Below, piece after piece: positions 26,678 through 35,099 of a DNA stretch of 64,000 nucleotides. Positions within the stretch are counted from its first letter, which is position 1, and every line of letters starts with the position of its first letter. A program made the position numbers and the translations under genes. Source of the stretch: CAYRLW01 sp964425215 (lineage in GTDB: Bacteria > Spirochaetota > Spirochaetia > Treponematales > Breznakiellaceae). Location of the stretch: contig CAYRLW010000001.1 of assembly GCA_964425215.1 (NCBI GenBank), forward strand, positions 1 through 64,000, given 5' to 3'. Below the pieces are notes generated by a model that was not told where the DNA came from, did no database searches, and saw only the letters and a list, made by a program, of their open reading frames with translations.

Positions 26678-28201
26678 CTATTTCCCCACACAAAATCGGC
26701 TGAACATCCTCTCTAGGATATCCGCCGTGGATACTTCTCCCGTAATTTCACCCAGGGAATCCACCGCTTCCCGCAGTGTCGGGGCGATAAGGTCCAGCGG
26801 CAAGCCCCGGTCCGCCATATCCAGGGCCTCGTGTACCCCCTGGAGGGCCTGATCGATCAACCGTTTTTGCCGCTCCGACGCGATCCCCAAGGGTTCCTTT
26901 TCCCCGGCTTTCCCAAGACCCGTCGGCGCCTCCGATACCCCCGGGCCTTCCAAAAGGGAAGCGATCCTGTCCATCGCTTCGGCGACCCCCGCCCCCGTGG
27001 CGGCGCTGACGGGCAAAAGGTTCTCCTCCGCCGGCCTCCGGTCCGCCTTGTTCCACACGGGNNNNNNNNNNNNNNNNNNNNNNNNNNNNNNNNNNNNNNN
27101 NNNNNNNNNNNNNNNNNNNNNNNNNNNNNNNNNNNNNNNNNNNNNNNNNNNNNNNNNNNNNCCGGCAAGGAAGGCCCGGTCTTCCTCCCCAATGCCCCGC
27201 TCCCCGTCGATCACGTACAGGATTGCGTCGGCTTCCCGCAGGACCGAACGGCTACGTTCCACCCCTATCCGTTCCACCGGGTCCTCCGCTTCCCGCAGGC
27301 CCGCCGTATCGATAAGCCGTATGGGTATCCCTTGAACGGAGATCCAGGCTTCTATCCAATCCCGGGTCGTTCCTGGTACGTCCGTAACGATGGACCGCTC
27401 TTCTTTTACAATACGGTTAAAAAGCCTCGACTTGCCCGCGTTGGGCCTTCCGGCGATTACCACGGTGGCCCCCTCTTGGTACAACCGCTCCAGGCGGTAC
27501 GATCGCCCGAGCTGTTCAAGCCGTCCCCGGGCCTGTTCCACCGACTCCCGGTCCGGCAGGATCCCCGCCGCTTCCGGGTCCAGCTTCGGCGTCCCGGTAG
27601 AGAGGGACTCCTCCGAGGCGATATGGGAAACCCCATCATCCTCGGAATAATCTAAAAAGAGTTCCGTCGCCGAAAGGGCGGATACCAAAAGGTCCCGAAC
27701 CTGGCGGATTTCCTGCTCCAGGGCCCCGGAGAGCCTGGTTACCGCGTGGGATCGGGCGGTATCCGTTTTCGCTTCCACCAGTTCCATCACCGACTCTGCC
27801 CGGGTTAGGTCGATTTTACCGTTCATAAAGGACCGGAAGGTGAATTCCCCGGGCAAGGCAGAGCGAAACCCCGCTTGTATAAGCACTTCCATGATAGCCC
27901 TTACCGTAGCGATACCCCCATGGCAGGTTATATCCACCCCGTCCTCTCCGGTGTACGAACGGGGGGACCGGAACACGGAGGCCATTACCTCGTCGATCCG
28001 GTTCCCCGCCGCGTCCACAATCCAACCGTGGACCAGGGTATTCCCAGGACTGCGGACCAACGTTTTTGCGGGGGAAAAACAGCGGGAAACCAGCTCGACG
28101 CTCCCCTGTCCGGAGGTCCGAATAATAGCCAGGGCGCTTTCGGCGATCGCAGTGGCGTGGGCGACGATGGGATCCGAGTCGCCGTAGGATGCGTTATTCA
28201 T
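26678..28201 (-). CDS. mnmE: tRNA modification GTPase, interrupted by an assembly gap
   Basis: The N-terminal tetrahydrofolate-binding domain (to about residue 120), the GTPase domain with P-loop GRPNAGKS and DTAGLRE, NKAD after the gap, and the C-terminal FCVGK are all present, so this is MnmE. The P-loop is followed by RLFN instead of the usual SLLN. The 100 N at 27062-27161 remove the stretch between GEEDRAFLA and the NKAD motif. The frame agrees on both sides for a 100-base gap, but its real length is unknown. Partner of MnmG, directly downstream. Nothing suggests a broken gene. Confidence 0.93.
   Translation of the reverse strand: MNNASYGDSDPIVAHATAIAESALAIIRTSGQGSVELVSRCFSPAKTLVRSPGNTLVHGWIVDAAGNRIDEVMASVFRSPRSYTGEDGVDITCHGGIATVRAIMEVLIQAGFRSALPGEFTFRSFMNGKIDLTRAESVMELVEAKTDTARSHAVTRLSGALEQEIRQVRDLLVSALSATELFLDYSEDDGVSHIASEESLSTGTPKLDPEAAGILPDRESVEQARGRLEQLGRSYRLERLYQEGATVVIAGRPNAGKSRLFNRIVKEERSIVTDVPGTTRDWIEAWISVQGIPIRLIDTAGLREAEDPVERIGVERSRSVLREADAILYVIDGERGIGEEDRAFLAXXXXXXXXXXXXXXXXXXXXXXXXXXXXXXXXXXPVWNKADRRPAEENLLPVSAATGAGVAEAMDRIASLLEGPGVSEAPTGLGKAGEKEPLGIASERQKRLIDQALQGVHEALDMADRGLPLDLIAPTLREAVDSLGEITGEVSTADILERMFSRFCVGK
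27062..27161. other. Assembly gap inside mnmE (100 N, true missing sequence)
   Basis: Exactly 100 N, without duplicated flanks, unlike the other two gaps. Comparison with the usual MnmE layout suggests that a few tens of codons between the DTAGLRE region and NKAD are missing. The number of N is a placeholder. Confidence 0.9.
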
Positions 28202-28250
28202 GGGTAGACCCTAGCATACCCGGAACGGATGGTTTCCGCTAGATATGCAA

Positions 28251-28283
28251 GGAGCCTGCCGAAGGTCCAACAGGCTCCTAGGG
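28251..28283 (-). repeat. Hairpin with the AGGAGCCTG/CAGGCTCCT stem
   Basis: AGGAGCCTG and CAGGCTCCT pair around a short loop upstream of mnmE. The right arm, GTCCAACAGGCTCCTAGG at 28265-28282, matches 43776-43793 at 17 of 18 positions, so this is a second dispersed repeat family. Confidence 0.7.
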
Positions 28284-28383
28284 GCTTGTCGGGCCGGTTC
28301 CTTCCCTACGTCCTTTACGCGGTGAATCTTGACGTTCCAAAATTGCGCGATATACTTCAATGGTACATGGAGAAGGAGGAACG

Positions 28384-29745
28384 ATGAAACAGTATCGTAA
28401 CGTCGCGATCACCGCGGTTATGTTGTGTCTAACGGCTTTTCTGTACGCCCAGGAGGCCAAGGTAAGTAAAAAGCAGGATGTGGCCGTTTTTGCCCTGGGG
28501 TACTACGGTTTTAACATTCCCCAATCGGTGCTGGCCAACGTGGACGCGGAAATTCAGGGAGTATTTGTCAACCTGGGCCGCTTCAACGTGCTCGGTCAGA
28601 CCGAACGGTTTTCGTCCAAGGATGTCCAGGACTTTATCAACCTTATTCAGACCGCCAAACAGAACAATACCCCCCTGCCGGACGAGGTAAAATTCGGGGA
28701 AGTACAATTGACCCAGGCGCTGATGAATAAACTGTACGGCGCTTTCGTGGTGGTAATCCCCACCATCGTGGATTTCCGTTCCGAGTACGTGAATAACCAG
28801 TACGAGGCTACCATTAAAACCTCGGTGGTGTTTTTAAACGTCGCCGAAGGGACGACCATGGGGATGGCCAACATCCAGACCTCGGGGGCATCCAAGGAAA
28901 GCGAAAACAAGGCCATCGGCGAAGCGATCAACAGCATTCCCGTTCAATTAACCTTTGAGGTCCGCAAAATCCCCGCTTTTACCATCAATACCCAGGTGCT
29001 TCAAGTTAACTTCGCGGATGTAAAAATGCAGTTGGGTTCCGATATGGGCGTTAAGGTGGGGGATGAATACGTGGTCATCCAACAGAGCCAGCTCGCGGGA
29101 CTGACGGACGAACGGGAAGACGGTCTTATTCTGATCAACAACGTGGGACCCCAAATTTCCACCGGCACCATCCTATATTCAGGACCTTCTTTAAAAGTGG
29201 GGGCCCAGCTTCGGGAAGTTCCCCGCCTGGGTGTCGACGTTATGCCCTACCTAACCTATCTATCGTATTTTAGCCCCGTCAAAGGGTGGACCCTGGGAAC
29301 CTGGAATGACCCCAAGGAAACCACCAGCACCCTGGCTGCGGGGGCCAAGTTTATCGTATCCCGGGGCTTTTACGACCTGCGGCCCCTGGTGGGCATACAG
29401 ATGAACTTTGACACCGCCATGTGGCTCCCCGTCATAGCCTACGGTGGTCTGGAGTACAACCTGTACTTCCGCAGGGTAGCCCTAACCGGTTCCGCAGCCA
29501 TAGCCGGAGCCTCCAACGTGCTTATCCAAATACTCCAGGATCAGCTTTCCAAATCGGATAACCAGTTCTTTACCCACTACGGCATTATGGCCGACCTGGG
29601 GGCCAGCTACCTAGTAAGCCGGGATATGCGCGTTTTTGCCAACGTAAACGTCCAATACCTCTTTGGCATCGCTTCCGCCCTCGGCGGACCGTTCCAAAGC
29701 TACGGCGGCTACGGAATATCCGGGGGCGTGCTGTTTAAACTCTAA
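28384..29745 (+). CDS. Secreted CsgG-like protein with beta-barrel-like C-terminus
   Basis: From the ATG at 28384, preceded by GGAGG, the product has 453 residues with a signal peptide ending LYAQ (about residue 19). Residues 25-220 (DVAVFALG..., a penicillin-binding-like alternation and GEAINSIPVQLTFEVRKI) resemble the CsgG/FlgT/TolB-N type of periplasmic domain. Residues 260-453 look like an outer-membrane beta domain with Tyr/Gly-rich strands. It may be an envelope or secretion component; the role is inferred from fold resemblance only. A hairpin at 29752-29803 follows the stop. Confidence 0.6.
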   Translation: MKQYRNVAITAVMLCLTAFLYAQEAKVSKKQDVAVFALGYYGFNIPQSVLANVDAEIQGVFVNLGRFNVLGQTERFSSKDVQDFINLIQTAKQNNTPLPDEVKFGEVQLTQALMNKLYGAFVVVIPTIVDFRSEYVNNQYEATIKTSVVFLNVAEGTTMGMANIQTSGASKESENKAIGEAINSIPVQLTFEVRKIPAFTINTQVLQVNFADVKMQLGSDMGVKVGDEYVVIQQSQLAGLTDEREDGLILINNVGPQISTGTILYSGPSLKVGAQLREVPRLGVDVMPYLTYLSYFSPVKGWTLGTWNDPKETTSTLAAGAKFIVSRGFYDLRPLVGIQMNFDTAMWLPVIAYGGLEYNLYFRRVALTGSAAIAGASNVLIQILQDQLSKSDNQFFTHYGIMADLGASYLVSRDMRVFANVNVQYLFGIASALGGPFQSYGGYGISGGVLFKL

Positions 29746-29751
29746 GCGTTC

Positions 29752-29803
29752 GAGGCTCTTTCAAGACTTCAAGAGTTTTAAAAGAACTTCTTTCGAAAGA
29801 GCC
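29752..29803 (+). terminator. Hairpin after the CsgG-like gene
   Basis: GAGGCTCTTTC at the left pairs with GAAAGAGCC at the right, enclosing a second small AACTCTT/AAGAGTT-type stem. It contains sequence akin to the third hairpin of the dispersed element and lies between a stop and the next start, so it probably terminates transcription or stabilises the mRNA end. Confidence 0.6.
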
Positions 29804-29873
29804 TTTGAAGATCGAAAAAAATCAATCGTACCCGGCTTGTGCCCCAGGGCCCTGGCCGGGTACTATGGGCTGT

Positions 29874-30716
29874 ATGAAAGGAATCATCGTCGCCGCCGGG
29901 TACGGAACCCGGTTTTTACCCGTCACCAAAACCATTCCCAAAGAAATGCTCCCCGTGGTTAACGTTCCCTCCATCGCGTTTATTGTGGATGAATTCGTCA
30001 AATCGGGGATCGAGGATATCATTATCATCAGCTCCCGCCGAAAAAAGGTCCTGGAAGATTACTTTGACCGGGAAATCGAGCTGGAAACCGTATTTGAAAG
30101 GGAAGGGAAGTCGGACCGCTTAGAACGGATTACCCCGCCGGCGAACGTCCGCTTCGCCTTTGTCCGCCAGCAGAGGATGCTCGGAACGGGGCACGCCCTG
30201 TTACAGGTAAAAGAACTGATCGGGAACGACCCCTGCGTGGTCGCCTACCCCGACGACCTCCACCTGGGCGATCCGCCCTTGGCGGCCCAGCTGATGGAAA
30301 CCTGGCGGGAAACCGGCTGTTCGGTCATGGCCACGGTCTACGAAAGCGGCGACGTCAGCCGTTACGGGGTCCTGGACATAGCCGCCGACGGCAAACACGT
30401 CCGGGCCATCGTGGAAAAACCCCGGCGGGGCACCGAACCCAGCCACGAAGTTTCCATTGGCCGGTACCTGTACACCCCGGAATTTTTTAACTATTTGGAA
30501 GAGGGCTGGGAACGCCACGAAGGGGGCGAGTACTATCATATTTACGCCCTTAACAAACTTATGGACGAAGGCCAGGTCGTGTATAGGCGCCTGTCGGGCC
30601 TCCGCTTAGATACCGGAGAGCCCGAGGGCTACCTGGACGCCATCCTGCGCTACGCCGACACGGTCCCCTCCCTGCGAAAGGTGGTGGATGACTTTATCCA
30701 GCGGCGGCAGACCTAG
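29874..30716 (+). CDS. galU: UTP--glucose-1-phosphate uridylyltransferase
   Basis: The product from the ATG at 29874 (MKGIIVAAGYGTRFLPVTKT) has 280 residues, the usual length. The nucleotide-binding motif with KEMLPVVN, VRQQRMLGTGHALL and the later VEKP are family signatures. It makes UDP-glucose for glycolipids and polysaccharides. An ATG three codons earlier and one at 29805 are open but add residues outside the family. The stop TAG overlaps the stop of the convergent PAP2 gene in the shared four bases CTAG. Confidence 0.95.
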   Translation: MKGIIVAAGYGTRFLPVTKTIPKEMLPVVNVPSIAFIVDEFVKSGIEDIIIISSRRKKVLEDYFDREIELETVFEREGKSDRLERITPPANVRFAFVRQQRMLGTGHALLQVKELIGNDPCVVAYPDDLHLGDPPLAAQLMETWRETGCSVMATVYESGDVSRYGVLDIAADGKHVRAIVEKPRRGTEPSHEVSIGRYLYTPEFFNYLEEGWERHEGGEYYHIYALNKLMDEGQVVYRRLSGLRLDTGEPEGYLDAILRYADTVPSLRKVVDDFIQRRQT

Positions 30717-31621
30717 ACTTCCCGTCTAGCGGCCAGCCGCAACTTTAAAAAGACCCATGGCGCCCCAGCGGTAACCCAAAAGCCCACCAGGGCGTAGCGG
30801 AGAAAGTGGAAAAACGCAAACCAGCTCTTCCCTTCGCTGGGGAACCACCATTTCAGCAGTCCGTACACCAGCACCGTTCCCGCCATTCCCACAAGGTAGC
30901 GCAGGACCAGGTGCCCCAGCAAAGCCCTATTGCCATCCGCACCCTTCTTCGCTGTAAAGGGAAAGCGCCGATCCATGGCCAGGTACCCCAGGGCCATCCC
31001 CAAAAAAAGTCCCCCCATGGTCGTATCGTGGGGGTTCAGGGCGTTCATCCCATAGGCCCCCAACGCCACGATCAGGACGATAAACCGTACGTTTATAAGC
31101 CGAAGGAGCCCTTCAAGCCGGGGCCAAACAAGGCTGTACAGCCCCACCAGCAGGGCTCCCAAAATCCACCCCGCGAAAACATCCGTAGGGAAATGGGCCC
31201 CCAGATAGATCCGGGAAAACCCGATCAGCAGAGGGGCCAGGATAGCCACGGTCACAGCCCAGGGCCGGCGGACCCCCAGGGCTACCATGCCCCAAAAGGT
31301 CGTGGAAATTTGGGCATGCCCCGAAGGAATCCCGTAGGAATTCTCGGTAACCCGTCCCACCGAGGGAACCAGCTGATACGGCCGGGGCTGTTTAAGGGTT
31401 ATCTTTACAAAGGCGTTGATCCACGCGGAAAAAATAAGCCCCAAAGCCAGGCGAAAGCCCCGGCGCTCGTCCACGCACCAGTACACCAGGGGGAGCAGGG
31501 CCAAATAGGCGTATTCCGACCCCCCGGTCGTAATGCCCCGCATAATCCCCGTTAAAACCGGCGTCTCAAACTTCTGAATCCCCTGTATAACGGCGATCCC
31601 CCACGAATATATTCCATCCAT
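30713..31621 (-). CDS. PAP2-family membrane phosphatase
   Basis: The 302-residue protein has about seven hydrophobic segments and the three phosphatidic acid phosphatase motifs: K-x6-RP in KITLKQPRP (about residues 73-81), PSGHAQ (about 99) and SR-x5-H-x3-D in SRIYLGAHFPTDVFAG (about 140-155). It removes phosphate from a lipid or lipid-linked substrate such as phosphatidic acid or undecaprenyl pyrophosphate; the substrate is not fixed by sequence. The C-terminal 100 residues add extra membrane segments. It is convergent with galU. Confidence 0.9.
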   Translation of the reverse strand: MDGIYSWGIAVIQGIQKFETPVLTGIMRGITTGGSEYAYLALLPLVYWCVDERRGFRLALGLIFSAWINAFVKITLKQPRPYQLVPSVGRVTENSYGIPSGHAQISTTFWGMVALGVRRPWAVTVAILAPLLIGFSRIYLGAHFPTDVFAGWILGALLVGLYSLVWPRLEGLLRLINVRFIVLIVALGAYGMNALNPHDTTMGGLFLGMALGYLAMDRRFPFTAKKGADGNRALLGHLVLRYLVGMAGTVLVYGLLKWWFPSEGKSWFAFFHFLRYALVGFWVTAGAPWVFLKLRLAARREV

Positions 31622-31732
31622 ACACGTTCCTTTCTTTGCACCTGGGTACTACCCACACCTATAGGGAAGAATAACCCGTTGGGGGGCGCCATTCCAACCC
31701 CTTAAAAAACCGAGCATGCGGCGCACCCCCCG

Positions 31733-31781
31733 CCGCGGACTCCGGAGACCGGCCGACGGGCCGGTCTCCGGGATTCCGCGG
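31733..31781 (-). terminator. Long GC-rich hairpin downstream of aldolase
   Basis: CCGGAGACCGGCC (31742-31754) pairs perfectly with GGCCGGTCTCCGG (31759-31771) around GACG, and outer arms CCGCGGA/TCCGCGG extend the stem. It is likely the end of the aldolase transcript; a T-run on the minus strand is not obvious. Confidence 0.6.
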
Positions 31782-31849
31782 CCCCCCAAAGACCGTTTAG
31801 CCCTGGACTGTACAATCCCCTTCCCGGTCCCCGGACTTCTACAGGGAAC

Positions 31850-32737
31850 TTAGGTAATTGAAGCCTGGTAAATCGCTTGTATCGACGCATCGAGGGCCTT
31901 GTTAAAGGCTTCTTCGCTCTGATCTACCCGTAAACCCTCGGTCAAGGCCCTGGAAAAACTGGCGATTACGTTGTGGTTTCGGGCCAACCGTTGGTTCGCC
32001 TCTTTCCGGGAGTACCCCCCGGACAGGGCCACCACCCGCAAAACCGCGGGCAGGATCGTCAGGTCCTCGTAAAAGTTGTCCTCTTCCGGGATTGTCAGCT
32101 TCAGCATAACCGGCGTACGGGGATCCCATGGGTTCAAATGTTTCAACAGCTCCGCTTTCAAAATCCCTTCGGCCATCTTTTTATCCCGAGCGTGGATATC
32201 CACCTCCGGTTCAACGATAGGAACCAGACCCGCCGAGCTAATGACCCTTGCCAAGGCGAACTGCTGGTCCACCACCGCCCGAATCCCCCCTTCATTGGCT
32301 TCTTTAATAACCGAACGCATCTTGGTTCCAAAAATACGCCGTTCCTTCGCTCGCCTAAGAAGATCCTCCAGGTTAGGAATGTCCTTCATCCGTTGGACCC
32401 CCTGGTCTAGATCCGCTAATCCCCGATCAACCTTTAAAAAAGGAACGATCCCTTTTTTATCCCAAAGATAATCGGCGCTGTATAAACCCCGCACCGGGGA
32501 ATCCATCGTTTTCTCAAAAAGAATAGCCCCCAGAATCCGTTCCTTGGTAAAGGCGGGACTCTCCATAATCCGGGACCGCATAGCATGGACTAACGCGAAC
32601 ATCTCTTCGTCATTTCCGTAGGCGTTCTTTGTAATCCCGTAAAACTCCAGAGCCTTCGGCGTACTACCACCGCTTTGATCCAGGGCCGCAATAAAGCCTT
32701 TCCCTTTTTTCATCCGTTCCATCTGTATTTCGTTCAT
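31850..32737 (-). CDS. Class I fructose-bisphosphate aldolase
   Basis: The 295-residue protein starts with the bacterial class I aldolase pattern (MKKGKGFIAALDQSGGSTPKAL) and contains VPIVEPEVDIH and MLKLTIPEEDNFYEDL, the region with the Schiff-base lysine. The length matches the short bacterial form. It splits fructose 1,6-bisphosphate in glycolysis, without a metal. A GGAGG site precedes the ATG. Its triose products connect with the nearby sugar-catabolic operons, but it is not in the same transcript. Confidence 0.94.
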   Translation of the reverse strand: MNEIQMERMKKGKGFIAALDQSGGSTPKALEFYGITKNAYGNDEEMFALVHAMRSRIMESPAFTKERILGAILFEKTMDSPVRGLYSADYLWDKKGIVPFLKVDRGLADLDQGVQRMKDIPNLEDLLRRAKERRIFGTKMRSVIKEANEGGIRAVVDQQFALARVISSAGLVPIVEPEVDIHARDKKMAEGILKAELLKHLNPWDPRTPVMLKLTIPEEDNFYEDLTILPAVLRVVALSGGYSRKEANQRLARNHNVIASFSRALTEGLRVDQSEEAFNKALDASIQAIYQASIT

Positions 32738-33029
32738 GAGAAACCTCCATTAAACCTTGTTTCAAATGTAACGCTTTATACGCCTTTGGGCCTAATCTTT
32801 TGTGGGTTTTAAGAAAAACACGATGCCCAAAGGGGTACCAGTGGTGGCCCACAGAGGTTTTTAGTGTAACCGGTCGGAAAGAATGAACGATTTCGGTTTA
32901 CTGTACAAACCAAATGGGTTAGCCCTCCGCAATAACCATCCCTACCCCAGAAAAACAACCCCCATGGACTGGGGCAATGCCGGGAGCCAGCTACTTTGTT
33001 TCCGGATTCTGGGAAAGGATAAAAGAATG
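32738..33029. other. Intergenic region upstream of aldolase
   Basis: This region contains the leader of the aldolase gene (GGAGG about ten bases before its ATG) and no supportable frame on either strand. I saw no clear -35/-10 pair. Confidence 0.5.
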
Positions 33030-33182
33030 GAGGTTCTTTCAAAAGTCTGTTACTTTTGAAAGAACCTCTTGCAGTATTTTTGCAATTTAAATATAAATTT
33101 TTATATTATAAAGAATAGCAAAAATACTGCATGTACATCTAAGGTAGCTCTTTCAAAACTCTCTGAGTTTTGAAAGAGCCTC
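33030..33182 (+). repeat. Triple-hairpin repeat element, copy 2
   Basis: This is the most regular copy. GAGGTTCTTTCAAAAGT pairs with ACTTTTGAAAGAACCTC; GCAGTATTTTTGC pairs with GCAAAAATACTGC across an AT-rich loop; GCTCTTTCAAAACT pairs with AGTTTTGAAAGAGC. All three stems are perfect. It is oriented like copies 1 and 3. Confidence 0.9.
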
Positions 33183-33312
33183 AATGGAGTAGCGGTTTAT
33201 CCAAAAGTTCGTTCAGGTTTCTCAGGTGCCGCCCGTCAACAGCCAGCACCCGGTTTGCTTGTTTAATTTCAAAGGTCAAATAGCCCTTCTCAATATCAAC
33301 CGGCAAGGCCAC
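33181..33312 (-). pseudogene. Possible gene remnant (43-codon frame)
   Basis: A minus-strand frame from GTG at 33312 to a TGA at the edge of the repeat element reads as plausible protein (VALPVDIEKGYLTFEIKQ, then LAVDGRHLRNLNELLDK). A stop lies about 20 codons upstream of the GTG. No ribosome site was seen. It may be the tail of a gene disrupted by the repeat element. I do not recognise a family. Confidence 0.25.
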
Positions 33313-33511
33313 CTTTCGAGCACCGACGGTGCGGAGAAAATAATAAAGGACTCGATAAAAGCATTAACATTCGATACCCGTTTCATGGACCGGTCTATTA
33401 CGAGGCTTTAAGGCCTTCACGAGCACCAGATTTTGCTGTCGTTGCGTGTACCCCGTATAGATGAGCCTTCTAAAAAAAGTTCATCCCAAAAATCTTGAGG
33501 TATAGTACTCC
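33313..33511. other. Intergenic region, no feature seen
   Basis: No gene, hairpin or promoter that I can support lies between the possible remnant and the end of the Nudix gene. Short open frames here have no ribosome sites. Confidence 0.4.
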
Positions 33512-33964
33512 TTACCCTTTTTGTTTTTGAAGTAAACTAACAATCTTTACATCCGCCGGGGCAACGTCGTAGCGGCCCAAGTCGGTGGGAAATACCCACA
33601 AAAGTTCGCTGTGGACGGTTGTTTGGTACGATAGAGCGAGAGGTTTGGCGAAATAGGCTAGCAGTTTGATAGTACCAGTTTCGTAGGGGTAGACACTTTC
33701 GGCGAAAAAATTCCCCACCTCTATGGGCATCCCTAACTCTTCTGCGATTTCCCGTTTCAGGCACTGCTGTGGGGTTTCACCCCTTTCTACTTTGCCTCCG
33801 GGGAACTCCCATTTTCCCGCCTGTTTTTGCCCTTCTGAACGTCGGGCGATGAGGATCCGGCCTCCATGCTCAATGATTGCGGCGGCAACCAGAGTTATAG
33901 ACAATTTTCCCCCTGACAAAGAAGGCAACGGAGGGAGGGTTCCTTCAGGTTCTCCGTTGGCCAT
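33512..33964 (-). CDS. Nudix hydrolase, MutT-like
   Basis: The 150-residue protein carries the complete Nudix box GGKVERGETPQQCLKREIAEELGM (about residues 55-78) and the preceding GKWEFPGG typical of 8-oxo-dGTP diphosphatases. It probably removes oxidised nucleotides from the pool. The first 20 residues are Pro/Gly-rich and overlap the end of the upstream deacetylase gene by 20 bp, so the true start could be slightly further in. Confidence 0.9.
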   Translation of the reverse strand: MANGEPEGTLPPLPSLSGGKLSITLVAAAIIEHGGRILIARRSEGQKQAGKWEFPGGKVERGETPQQCLKREIAEELGMPIEVGNFFAESVYPYETGTIKLLAYFAKPLALSYQTTVHSELLWVFPTDLGRYDVAPADVKIVSLLQKQKG

Positions 33965-35027
33965 CGGGGTCTCCGTCCGTAGCGAGCAGGGTGTCGAGAA
34001 AATGGGCCGGCGGTTCCCAGGCCCGGTCGCCGTAGCCCCCGGCCATGAGCCACGCCGAAGGGATGTTCCGCTCCCTCAAAAAGCGATACACCGCCCGATC
34101 CCGTTCGACACAGGTTTCGAGGGATAATTGCAGATCCGCCGTAGAGGGGAGTTCATCCTTTTCGTAGGGATCGGCCCCATCGACCACCAGGGCCAGCTCT
34201 GGCAAGGCGCCGCTGGAAAGCGCTTCGAGCTGTGTAAGACCCGAAGCAAGGATGCTGATATAAGAAGTCTGATCGTAGCGCGAAACGGGAAGTTCCACGT
34301 CCGAGGGCACCAGGGGAGCTCTGCCAGGAACCGCTTGGGCAAGGGTTTCCGGGTCCAGGGGCCAGCCGGAGGCCATGTGTATCGAAAGGGTTAGGATGGA
34401 AGGATCCTTACTAGCCAGTTCCGCAGTCCCGTCCCCCTTGTGGGCATCCAGGTCGATGACCCAAATCGAAGAAACCAGGCCCTCCGCTTGAAGCCGCCGG
34501 GCGGCGATCATACTATCATTTAATAGGCAAAACCCTGAACCCGCATCGTAACGGGCATGGTGCATGCCGCCCCCCAGGTAATAGGCAAATCCTGAAGGCC
34601 CCCTATCAACCTGAGCTAGGGCCAGCCGGCAGGCTAGGTAGGTCCCCCAAACTTGGGTTTGAATAACGCTGAAAAGCTCCGTGAGGGGCCGCGAAGCCAG
34701 ATCGGGCCGGTAACGCCTGGGTTCGCCCCGTTCATCAATCAACTCGTAGGTTTTAACTAATTCAGCCTCCAAGCCGTCGCCCAAGAGGGCCGCCACATAC
34801 TCCCTGCTGTGGACCCGTTCCAGATCCGCCCGGCCTATGCCCCGTACAGCGGGAGGAATGTCTAGGAGGTCCTCTGCGGCTTGCAGGTTCAGGATATGGG
34901 GACCCCTGTTCGGATGGCTTTGCCGCAGGTACTCCAGTACCGCCGGAGCTCGCCGATCCCGAATGGGAATCTGGATGCCATAATCGGGTAAACGCATATC
35001 TAACCGCGGATCGTAAAGTAGCATCAT
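33945..35027 (-). CDS. Histone-deacetylase-family (AcuC-like) hydrolase
   Basis: The 360-residue protein has the arginase/deacetylase fold signatures: GGGMHHARYDAGSGFCLLND with the catalytic His pair, DLDAHKGDGT with the zinc Asp/His, and a late zinc Asp in DGADPYEKDEL. Bacterial members act as acetylpolyamine amidohydrolases or as AcuC-type lysine deacetylases; sequence alone does not decide. It overlaps the MutT-like gene and both lie downstream of an M16 peptidase gene, but that combination suggests no pathway. Confidence 0.88.
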   Translation of the reverse strand: MMLLYDPRLDMRLPDYGIQIPIRDRRAPAVLEYLRQSHPNRGPHILNLQAAEDLLDIPPAVRGIGRADLERVHSREYVAALLGDGLEAELVKTYELIDERGEPRRYRPDLASRPLTELFSVIQTQVWGTYLACRLALAQVDRGPSGFAYYLGGGMHHARYDAGSGFCLLNDSMIAARRLQAEGLVSSIWVIDLDAHKGDGTAELASKDPSILTLSIHMASGWPLDPETLAQAVPGRAPLVPSDVELPVSRYDQTSYISILASGLTQLEALSSGALPELALVVDGADPYEKDELPSTADLQLSLETCVERDRAVYRFLRERNIPSAWLMAGGYGDRAWEPPAHFLDTLLATDGDPDGQRRT

Positions 35028-35099
35028 ACCCCATTATAGTTGCTTGACCTTTTTTGGCCAACGTCTCTGCTCCCCGGTCCCGCCGTTTCACCCGGAGCG

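Noticed and set aside
33226..33411. Small plus-strand frame of 61 codons
   Set aside because: No ribosome site, no recognisable motif, and the opposite strand gives a more protein-like reading.
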